6,677 nt of DNA, taken from the NCBI GenBank assembly GCA_024409025.1, contig JAKSUM010000077.1, forward strand, positions 1 to 6,677. Direction: 5' to 3'. Shown here piece by piece: positions 1 to 4,845 of the stretch. Each line of letters begins with the position of its first letter. Position 1 is the stretch's first letter. A program made the position numbers and the translations under genes. The stretch comes from a bacterium. GTDB lineage: Bacteria > Vulcanimicrobiota > CADAWZ01. The notes under the pieces were generated by a model. The model saw only the letters and a program-made list of their open reading frames with translations, made no database searches and was not told the DNA's origin.

Positions 1-1
1 T

Positions 2-304
2 GCAACAGTGTCGCATTCCGGCGATTCCGAGGTTAGAAATCTTATCCTTTCATTGCCGTCACTTCCGGGATTTGCATTTATAGAGAAGCCCGGAGACAGG
101 ATGATAAAGTCTCAGGGACTGAGATCAATATGGATAAACAGGATTCCTCCGGGCGAGAAGTTTTCAAAGACGCTTTATCTGAGATCTGTTCAGGAATGCC
201 ACGTGTCAATACCGCCGGCATTCGCATATTCTATTACGAATCCTTATGACAGGGTCTATGGCAATTCAACAAGGATTAGGGCGGTGGAAAATAATGAATA
301 TTAA
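2..304 (+). CDS. C-terminal end of a bacterial alpha-2-macroglobulin-like protein (5' truncated by window edge)
   Basis: The reading frame is open from base 2, so only the last 100 residues of a longer protein are present; the in-frame GTG at 8 is probably internal. What is visible resembles the extreme C-terminus of bacterial alpha-2-macroglobulins: a SLPGF-x-F segment like the family's 'LPaGfE' strand, then RIPPGEKF (family 'LPpGt-F'), an LYLRSV strand (family 'Y-aRAvtpG'), SIPPAFAYS (family 'vPPa-aE-MY') and finally YDRVYGNS (family 'YdP-vrGrS'). In the known family these are very large envelope or periplasmic proteins, often lipoproteins with a thioester that traps attacking proteases; the thioester and bait region would lie upstream of this window. 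It overlaps the next gene, for an exported C39-like peptidase, by 11 bases, implying cotranscription. The call rests on one C-terminal motif block read by eye. An unrelated beta-sandwich surface protein is the alternative. Confidence 0.62.
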   Translation, partial: ATVSHSGDSEVRNLILSLPSLPGFAFIEKPGDRMIKSQGLRSIWINRIPPGEKFSKTLYLRSVQECHVSIPPAFAYSITNPYDRVYGNSTRIRAVENNEY

Positions 305-1394
305 AATAGCGGCGGCAGCAGTTCTTATTGCCGTTGCTTCAATAGCATTTATGAGGTGCGGGGCATCTTTCGGAGCCTGCATGTGTAGCGACGCTTTTGT
401 CTCATATTCAAAATCTGATTTTGAGAAGCGTGTTTCAGGATCATCGTCAAGATCCTTTCTGATTCTGCCCGATATAAGGCTGCCATTCGGATTCAGGGAG
501 ATTATACCGTCATGGAATATTCCGAGAGGCGGGAATGACGGCTATTTCGTCCTTATAAGGACGGGTAATGAAGAGTCTATGGGATCATGGATGCTTGCCG
601 GCGAATGGAATATGGAGGTTTCACACGAAGAGGCGCAGGAGGCTTTAAGGGAGTCTGGCGCAGGTGGAGACATAAAAGGGCTTTTCAGAAATTCGTCATC
701 TGCTTTCCTCTCCGACTATCTTGTTTCGGACGGCACATGCGACAGATTCGGCATGATATTTGTCTTCGACAGCCCTGACGGAGCGGATAAGGTCTCTCGT
801 GTATGCGCGGCGGCGTCAAATATGCGTGGAGACAGGGGGCTTCCGCTTTATGAAAAGTCGCCTGTCAGGAAGCCCGTTGAGCTGAAGCTGCCTTTCCGTT
901 CTCAGGGATGGGAGGATTCCAAGATTGCCGGTCATGTGTGCAGCATAGTTTCCACATGCACGATAATGGAATATTTTGGCAGGAAGGTAAAGACTTCCGA
1001 GCTGGCTTCCATTGCCTATGACAGGAGAAATGACATGTACGGCATGTGGTGGAAGGCCTGCGCTGCAGCCTCCCTTTTTGGATTTAGGAGCGAGGTCAGG
1101 CATTTCAGATCTCTGGATGACGCATATTGCCTTATAGCTGATGGAATTCCTGTAGCGGCATGCATAGCTTTTGGGGATGATGAGCTTGAAGGCAGCGCGA
1201 CTGTCGCTTCTGACGGTCATGTTATTGTTATTGCCGGCTTTGACTCTGAGGGCAACGTCATATGCTATGACGGGGCGTTCAGAAGGAAAGAGGATGGGAT
1301 TGTTGCTTATGACCGTGACGAGTTTGAGAAGGCATGGTTTTTAAATGGCGGTGGGGTCGGCTATGTTATAAGGCCGGACGAAAGAAAACCTTAA
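294..1394 (+). CDS. Exported C39-like family cysteine peptidase
   Basis: A 366-residue protein from ATG 294. That start puts a short positive N-terminus (MNIK) directly before a hydrophobic run at residues 5-20, as in a signal peptide; the in-frame ATG at 246 would add 16 polar residues in front and overlap the upstream gene by 59 bases. Cys22, Cys29 and Cys31 follow the hydrophobic stretch. S-F-G-A-C29 is a relaxed lipobox at best, so lipidation is uncertain. Residues about 65-190 hold the F-R-E-x-I-P-S-W-N and S-W-x-L-A-G-E-W motifs of the beta-rich domain that precedes C39_2-type peptidase domains. The peptidase domain, about 195-366, starts at LPFRSQ (Gln204, oxyanion-hole candidate). It shows AGHVCS (Cys216, nucleophile), the YD-x(5)-MYGMWW segment, DGHVIVIAGFD (His309), YDGAF (Asp326) and a closing GGGVGYVIRP. 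The catalytic triad is therefore complete. The family includes peptidases acting on peptides or cell-wall-linked targets outside the cytoplasm; the substrate is unknown here. Confidence 0.82.
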   Translation: MNIKIAAAAVLIAVASIAFMRCGASFGACMCSDAFVSYSKSDFEKRVSGSSSRSFLILPDIRLPFGFREIIPSWNIPRGGNDGYFVLIRTGNEESMGSWMLAGEWNMEVSHEEAQEALRESGAGGDIKGLFRNSSSAFLSDYLVSDGTCDRFGMIFVFDSPDGADKVSRVCAAASNMRGDRGLPLYEKSPVRKPVELKLPFRSQGWEDSKIAGHVCSIVSTCTIMEYFGRKVKTSELASIAYDRRNDMYGMWWKACAAASLFGFRSEVRHFRSLDDAYCLIADGIPVAACIAFGDDELEGSATVASDGHVIVIAGFDSEGNVICYDGAFRRKEDGIVAYDRDEFEKAWFLNGGGVGYVIRPDERKP

Positions 1395-1398
1395 AATC

Positions 1399-1427
1399 TT
1401 GACTTGTCATCACATTTAATGTATAAT
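1399..1427 (+). promoter_or_regulatory. Strong sigma-70-type promoter for tRNA-Gln
   Basis: TTGACT (1399-1404) and TATAAT (1422-1427) are separated by exactly 17 bases: a 5/6 match at -35 and a perfect -10. Predicted transcription start is near 1434, leaving about a dozen bases of leader before the tRNA. The -35 box begins five bases after the stop codon of the peptidase gene. Confidence 0.88.
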
Positions 1428-1445
1428 ATTACAAATATGTTTTAA

Positions 1446-1516
1446 TGAGGCGTGGCCAAGCGGTAAGGCATTGGACTTTGGATCCGATATCGCAGGTTCG
1501 AATCCTGCCGCCTCAG
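1446..1516 (+). tRNA. tRNA-Gln, anticodon TTG
   Basis: A full cloverleaf can be folded by hand. The acceptor stem TGAGGCG (1446-1452) pairs with CGCCTCA (1509-1515) and is followed by discriminator G1516, the usual base for tRNA-Gln. The D arm is GCC/GGC (1455-1457, 1467-1469) around a GCGGTAA loop. The anticodon stem TTGGA/TCCGA (1471-1475, 1483-1487) has one G-T pair and encloses loop CTTTGGA, with anticodon TTG at 1478-1480 reading CAA and probably CAG. The T arm GCAGG/CCTGC encloses TTCGAAT (1492-1508). The variable region is four bases. CCA is not encoded; the next bases are a T-run, so the end must be added by a nucleotidyltransferase. The GCCAAGCGGTAAGGCA D-arm block is typical of bacterial tRNA-Gln. 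Confidence 0.96.
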
Positions 1517-1525
1517 TTTTTTTTT
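1504..1525 (+). terminator. Probable terminator of the tRNA transcript (T-tract directly after the tRNA)
   Basis: Nine consecutive T residues (1517-1525) follow the discriminator base. No separate hairpin precedes them, so the GC-rich T arm and acceptor strand of the tRNA would have to serve as the stem. This is a plausible short intrinsic termination arrangement, but read-through into the next unit cannot be excluded. Confidence 0.5.
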
Positions 1526-1534
1526 ATGCGGACA

Positions 1535-1543
1535 TGATATAAA
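1535..1543 (+). promoter_or_regulatory. Candidate extended -10 promoter for the RTX-like gene
   Basis: TGATATAAA fits the TGn-TATAAT extended -10 pattern with one mismatch in the hexamer. No convincing -35 is present: upstream is the T-tract after the tRNA. Start would be near 1550, giving a leader of about 70 bases before the ATG at 1620. It is placed where a promoter is needed, between a terminator-like tract and an isolated gene. Confidence 0.4.
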
Positions 1544-1602
1544 TAGCCTGAGCTGTTTTTCCTTTGGTCATATGGCTGTCCGTTGATTTGAATTTATATT
1601 TT

Positions 1603-1611
1603 AGGAAAGGA
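1603..1611 (+). promoter_or_regulatory. Ribosome binding site for the RTX-like gene
   Basis: AGGAAAGGA contains two purine-rich Shine-Dalgarno matches and ends eight bases before ATG 1620. It fixes that start and is one of the clearest binding sites in the window. Confidence 0.75.
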
Positions 1612-1619
1612 ATTCCCCT

Positions 1620-2234
1620 ATGTTGCATGAAGACGGAAAAATCATAGTTAATGGAGCCGATGCGGCTTCTTCTGATGACGTGATTTTTGTTTCTGATTCC
1701 GGAGTAAGGATTGTAAGAGGCGGAAAAGGTGACGATTTTGTTACTGTTGAAGGCTCGAAGGTCGGAAGCGTCTTTACGGGCAAGGGAGACGACACGGTAA
1801 TAATTTCAGGCGGATCAGAGGTTGAAGCCGTTCAAAGCGGATCCGGAGATGATATAATTACGATAAGGGATTCCAGCGTAAGAAGAATGTCTACCGGCAG
1901 CGGTGACGATACCATAATCATAAATCCTGGAGACCGGTATTTTACCTGCGTTATAGACGGCATGAAAGGTAATGACAGGGTAATATATAAGGTTGGAAAA
2001 GGAGGCGGACATATTGTTTTCAGGGGCGGAGAAGGATGCGATGCCCTCTGCATAGACAGTTCCTCCTGCAACAATTTCGCTGTCTATACGAAAAAGGGCA
2101 GCCTGATTTACAAATCAGAGGGATTTTCTGATAATAATGCGACAAAGTTCATTGTAAAGGATGTTGAGATTCTTTCTGTCGCAGACTCTGACGGCTCGGC
2201 ACCTAAGGCTGTTGAAATCAAAAATAAAAAATGA
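1620..2234 (+). CDS. RTX-like beta-roll (calcium-binding solenoid) protein, function unknown
   Basis: A 204-residue acidic protein with no signal peptide or membrane segment. From residue 15 to about 157 it is built of some seven coils of 19-22 residues. Each opens with a G-x-G-D-D-x-U-x-U turn (D38-D39, D57-D58, D77-D78, D96-D97; weaker D19-D20, N118-D119, C140-D141). Residues 34-42 fit the RTX nonapeptide GGxGxDxUx exactly; later copies have T or S instead of the first Gly. Between these turns lies a second short motif, S-x-V-x-x-V/M (S27-x-V29, S46-x-V48, S66-x-V68, S85-S-V87), where classical RTX proteins would have another calcium turn. Residues 175-188 (KFIVKDVEILSVAD) resemble the terminal segment after RTX repeats, so type I secretion is possible, but no ABC exporter, membrane-fusion or outer-membrane gene is nearby. 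It sits alone between a T-tract and a strong terminator. Calcium binding is inferred from the motif; the biological role is unknown. Confidence 0.75.
   Translation: MLHEDGKIIVNGADAASSDDVIFVSDSGVRIVRGGKGDDFVTVEGSKVGSVFTGKGDDTVIISGGSEVEAVQSGSGDDIITIRDSSVRRMSTGSGDDTIIINPGDRYFTCVIDGMKGNDRVIYKVGKGGGHIVFRGGEGCDALCIDSSSCNNFAVYTKKGSLIYKSEGFSDNNATKFIVKDVEILSVADSDGSAPKAVEIKNKK
1662..2090 (+). repeat. In-frame degenerate repeats, about 57-66 bases each, encoding beta-roll coils
   Basis: Seven tandem units correspond to residues 15-34, 35-53, 54-73, 74-92, 93-114, 115-136 and 137-157. The repetition is clear at protein level (G-x-G-D-D at the start of the central units) but weak in DNA, so the repeats are old or under protein-level selection rather than a recent tandem expansion. 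The first and last two units are the most diverged, typical of caps on a solenoid. Confidence 0.7.
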
Positions 2235-2240
2235 GAATTG

Positions 2241-2268
2241 AAAAGCCTGCAGTCTTGCAGGCTTTTTT
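2241..2268 (+). terminator. Strong intrinsic terminator after the RTX-like gene
   Basis: An 11-base-pair stem, AAAAGCCTGCA (2241-2251) with TGCAGGCTTTT (2256-2266), has a GTCT loop and runs into a six-T tract (2263-2268). It starts six bases after the stop codon and ends 15 bases before rnhB, so it separates the two transcription units. The A/T flanks also allow partial function in the opposite direction. Confidence 0.92.
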
Positions 2269-2283
2269 GTTAATGATGAAATA

Positions 2284-3018
2284 ATGAGTGAGAAGTCAAA
2301 ATTTTTTAACACAATATGTGATATCGGCGATTTAAGCCTTATATGCTCGGCAGAACGGCTGGCTGGGGCTTTTCCTGAATTTGCTTCTTTTATAGAATCC
2401 GAGGATGTTCGGCTTAGGGCTATGGCGGAATTTGATTTGGCTGCTGCATTCGGAACAGGGCGCGCCACAGGCGCTGATGAAGCCGGACGCGGCCCGCTTG
2501 CCGGTCCTGTGACGGCAGCATGCGTGAGATTTTCATCTTTCCCTTTTATACCTTTTCTAAATGATTCGAAAAAGATGAGCGAAAAAGAGAGGATTTTTGC
2601 CGAGAGGGTTATAAAGGGATGCGGGCTCTGCTGTTTTTCCGTAAAATCCTCAAGCCCGTCTGAAATAGACAGAATCAATATTCTTCAGGCTTCTTTGAAG
2701 GCTATGAGGGAAGCGTTCTTTGAGCTTCCTTCAGAGGATGGAATCCTGCTTGTTGACGGCAACAGGCTTGTTCCTGAGCTTTCTTATCCTCAGAAAACGG
2801 TGATTAAGGGAGATTCCAAATCCTTTTCTATAGCTGCGGCATCTGTTCTTGCCAAGACCGAGAGGGACAGGATTATGCTATCCCTTGATTCTGAATTTCC
2901 TGGATATGGATTTTCCGAGCATAAGGGATATCCCGTTAAAAAGCATTATGAGGCAATCGGAAGGCTTGGCCCTTCTCCTGTTCATAGAATGACTTTTCTT
3001 AAATCAATGTTTTTATAG
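2284..3018 (+). CDS. rnhB: Ribonuclease HII
   Basis: This 244-residue enzyme cuts RNA of RNA-DNA hybrids and removes single ribonucleotides misincorporated in DNA, in the cytoplasm with Mg or Mn. Family motifs appear in order: GADEAGRGPLAGPV (63-76), NDSKKMSEKER (93-103), IN-x-LQASLKAM (131-141), LLVDGNR (155-161), KGDSKSFSIAAASVLAKTERDR (175-196) and the C-terminal GYGFSEHKGYP (207-217) followed by GPSPVHRMTF (229-238). The metal-binding set Asp65, Glu66, Asp158 and Asp177 is complete, so activity is expected. About 60 residues precede the catalytic domain, like the extended N-terminus of Firmicutes enzymes and longer than the roughly 200-residue E. coli form. ATG 2284 has only a weak upstream match (GATGAA). 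The gene begins 15 bases beyond a strong terminator with no recognisable promoter between, so its expression is unclear. It may continue into the downstream kinase-like gene 65 bases later. Confidence 0.96.
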   Translation: MSEKSKFFNTICDIGDLSLICSAERLAGAFPEFASFIESEDVRLRAMAEFDLAAAFGTGRATGADEAGRGPLAGPVTAACVRFSSFPFIPFLNDSKKMSEKERIFAERVIKGCGLCCFSVKSSSPSEIDRINILQASLKAMREAFFELPSEDGILLVDGNRLVPELSYPQKTVIKGDSKSFSIAAASVLAKTERDRIMLSLDSEFPGYGFSEHKGYPVKKHYEAIGRLGPSPVHRMTFLKSMFL

Positions 3019-3083
3019 GAATTTTGCGATCGGCAATAGAAAAAGAAATAGACCTTTTTTAATTCATACGGAGATTATGATTT

Positions 3084-4055
3084 ATGGGAACTCTGACAGA
3101 GGGAAATACCTTTAAGGACAGATATAAAATCATAGAGGTCCTGCAGGATCAGGGGGATCTCGCTATCTATAAGGCTAAAGATATAGCCTCACATAACAGC
3201 CTTGTCTACATAAGGGAGATTGACTTTGAGACCAAGGGCTATAAAAGCTTTACGGAAGAGTCTGTCGGTCAGCTCGTTGAGATGCTTTCAACGGTGAGCC
3301 ATCCGGCTCTGCCTAAGTTTTTGGAGTATTCGAGAGGAATAAGCTCCGGATATATAGTTGAGGAGTATATAACAGGACAGACTCTGTCCGAATGTCTTGA
3401 AGCCCATGCCGGACTTTATACGTTTGATGAGGCATACGGATGGATGATAGAGCTGTGCGATCTGATTCAGTATCTTCATTCTCTTGAAAAACAGATTATT
3501 CTTAGGGGCATAACCCCCAATGTGATAAAGATAACCCCGTCAGGCGCTCTCAAGGTGATAAGCCTTGACAAGGCCAGATATTTCAGCACGGGAAAAGAGA
3601 CTCCGGATACGGTCTTCGTTTGGAATCCGGGATATACCTCGCCTGAACAGTACGGAACCCAAAAATCCGACGTCAGGGCTGACGTATATGGATTCGGAGC
3701 GGTTTTTTATTATCTGTTCACAAAGCAGAATCTTGGATCGTTCCATTTTAATTTCCCGCCTGTAAGCCAGTTCAATCCGTCATTTACGAAAGAGCAGGAC
3801 GACATATTCGCAAAGTGTCTTGATAAGGATGTTTTTTCAAGATACCAGTCGATATTTGCCGTTAAGAATGAAATAATCAAGAACGGTCCTATGTCAAAGT
3901 CCAAGGAGCCGGAGGTCACAAGCTTTTTTGGAGACGAGGCCGAAGAATTTGAAAAACCGGAGACAAAGGAAAAGATAAAGGGCTTTATGGACGGAATCAG
4001 GGAGTGGTTCCGTATGCTGACTAAAAAGATGATGGAATGGATGGGCGAAACCTAA
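3084..4055 (+). CDS. Serine/threonine protein kinase-like protein, predicted pseudokinase
   Basis: A 323-residue cytoplasmic protein with a kinase fold over residues about 12-267 but without the catalytic residues. The glycine loop is reduced to QDQGDLAIYKAKD (21-33). The VAIK lysine is Arg44 (VYIREI). The HRDIKPEN loop reads LRGITPNV (140-147), so the catalytic Asp is Gly142, the Lys is Thr144 and the Asn is Val147. DFG reads SLD (160-162). By contrast the structural parts are kept: HPALPKFLEY (73-82), EEYITGQTL (93-101), GYTSPEQYG (183-191, the APE region) and SDVRADVYGFGAVFYYL (195-211). Residues 270-323 are a charged linker plus a Trp/Met-rich amphipathic helix; there is no membrane segment or PASTA repeat. 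Start ATG 3084 follows GGAG (3070-3073) by ten bases. The stop overlaps the next start by one base (TAATG). It most likely binds a partner or ligand rather than phosphorylating proteins. Fold assignment is firm, loss of activity very likely, partner unknown. Confidence 0.88.
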   Translation: MGTLTEGNTFKDRYKIIEVLQDQGDLAIYKAKDIASHNSLVYIREIDFETKGYKSFTEESVGQLVEMLSTVSHPALPKFLEYSRGISSGYIVEEYITGQTLSECLEAHAGLYTFDEAYGWMIELCDLIQYLHSLEKQIILRGITPNVIKITPSGALKVISLDKARYFSTGKETPDTVFVWNPGYTSPEQYGTQKSDVRADVYGFGAVFYYLFTKQNLGSFHFNFPPVSQFNPSFTKEQDDIFAKCLDKDVFSRYQSIFAVKNEIIKNGPMSKSKEPEVTSFFGDEAEEFEKPETKEKIKGFMDGIREWFRMLTKKMMEWMGET

Positions 4056-4843
4056 TGTCAGGCGCCTCAGGGTTTATATGCCTGCTTACGGATTTTTCGT
4101 CTTCGGAACCTTTTGCCGGCATTATGAAGGGAGCCATATATTCCGTATTCCCAAGGGCTGTTATTACGGATCTTTCTCATGATCTGCCAAAATATGACAT
4201 AAGGAGGGCTGCCGCCGTATTAAGGGATTCGTACCGTTTTTTCCCTGACGGGACGGTATTTGTCTGTGTCGTCGATCCCGGAGTCGGATCCTGCAGGAGG
4301 GCCATTGCCTTAAAGACGGACAGATTTTTTTTCCTTGCTCCGGATAATGGGCTGCTTTCGCATGTTATGAGGGAAAATCCCGGATGGGCGGCATTTTCGC
4401 TTGACCGGGCTTCTTTTTTTATGGGGCATGTCAGCAGCACCTTCCATGGAAGGGATATTTTTGCACCATGCGCTGCCCATATCGCTTCGGGATGCAGGAT
4501 TGAGGATATGGGTACAAGAATTGACGATCCCGAAATTTTTGAAGATGAAAGGCCGGAGATAAATTTGCCTTTTATTAGGGGCAGGGTCTGCTCCATTGAC
4601 TGCTACGGCAATATGGCTACAAATATTTCAGAATCCGATCTGCAGGGCAGGACGGATGTTCGTATATCATTAGGAAAATATTCCATAAGCGGGATATCGC
4701 CGTCGTATTATGACGGGAGGGACAGTGTTTTCTGCGCTGTCATAAACGGTTCAGGATTTCTTGAAATAGCATCCTACCGTTCCTCCGCGTCATCGATGTT
4801 TGATAATCCGGCAGAATTGATTATAGAAGCAGAGGTTAGCTGA
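4055..4843 (+). CDS. S-adenosyl-L-methionine hydrolase (adenosine-forming), DUF62/SAM hydroxide adenosyltransferase family
   Basis: The family hydrolyses SAM to adenosine and methionine; relatives use chloride or fluoride. From ATG 4055 (262 residues) the motifs are LLTDF (10-14), GIMKG (22-26), VVDPGVGS-x-RRAIAL (72-86), APDNGLL (95-101), STFHGRDIFAP (128-138), D-x-YGN-x-x-TNI near 186-195, and a terminal LEIAS. The Asp74-Arg81-His131 set corresponds to the Asp-Arg-His triad described for hydroxide-using members, which favours hydrolase over halogenase. Two departures are seen: the usual LTDFG is LTDFS, and the late N-x-G-S-A motif reads Y-R-S-S-A. ATG 4055 overlaps the pseudokinase stop by one base, which suggests translational coupling; ATG 4037, 18 bases upstream in frame, is possible but puts six extra residues before the family's usual start. 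The decarboxylase gene begins two bases after the stop. Activity is likely, physiological reason unknown. Confidence 0.9.
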   Translation: MSGASGFICLLTDFSSSEPFAGIMKGAIYSVFPRAVITDLSHDLPKYDIRRAAAVLRDSYRFFPDGTVFVCVVDPGVGSCRRAIALKTDRFFFLAPDNGLLSHVMRENPGWAAFSLDRASFFMGHVSSTFHGRDIFAPCAAHIASGCRIEDMGTRIDDPEIFEDERPEINLPFIRGRVCSIDCYGNMATNISESDLQGRTDVRISLGKYSISGISPSYYDGRDSVFCAVINGSGFLEIASYRSSASSMFDNPAELIIEAEVS

Positions 4844-4845
4844 TT

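Noticed and set aside
246..293. Upstream ATG 246 as start of the C39-like peptidase
   Set aside because: It would place 16 polar residues before the signal-peptide-like hydrophobic segment and deepen the overlap with the upstream gene to 59 bases; ATG 294 gives a normal exported N-terminus.
8..304. A complete small gene starting at GTG 8
   Set aside because: The frame is open to the window edge and its sequence matches the C-terminus of a large protein, so it is a truncated gene rather than a 98-residue one.
816..1220. 134-codon open frame on the minus strand
   Set aside because: It is antisense to the peptidase domain containing the Cys-His residues and is explained as a shadow of that frame.
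1529..1582. Inverted repeat CGGACA/TGTCCG in the leader of the RTX-like gene
   Set aside because: Six pairs across a 42-base loop without conserved riboswitch-like elements; the first arm also lies upstream of the predicted transcription start, so an RNA structure is unlikely.
1446..1620. tRNA-Gln as an integration site for a mobile element carrying the RTX-like gene
   Set aside because: No second copy of the tRNA 3' end and no integrase or direct repeat are found in the window, and codon use of the RTX-like gene looks like that of its neighbours.
2115..2678. 187-codon open frame on the minus strand
   Set aside because: It lies across the end of the RTX-like gene, the terminator and the N-terminal third of rnhB, has low-complexity Ser/Ala/Phe-rich sequence without any family motif, and overlaps two well-supported genes.
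3024..3052. Promoter before the pseudokinase gene (TTGCGA at 3024 with a 17-base spacer)
   Set aside because: The hexamer at the -10 position (AATAGA) is too far from TATAAT to support a call.
3040..3060. Hairpin AAAAAG/CTTTTT with T-tract between rnhB and the pseudokinase gene
   Set aside because: The stem is six pairs, five of them A-T, with an eight-base loop; too weak to call a terminator, so rnhB and the next gene may be cotranscribed.
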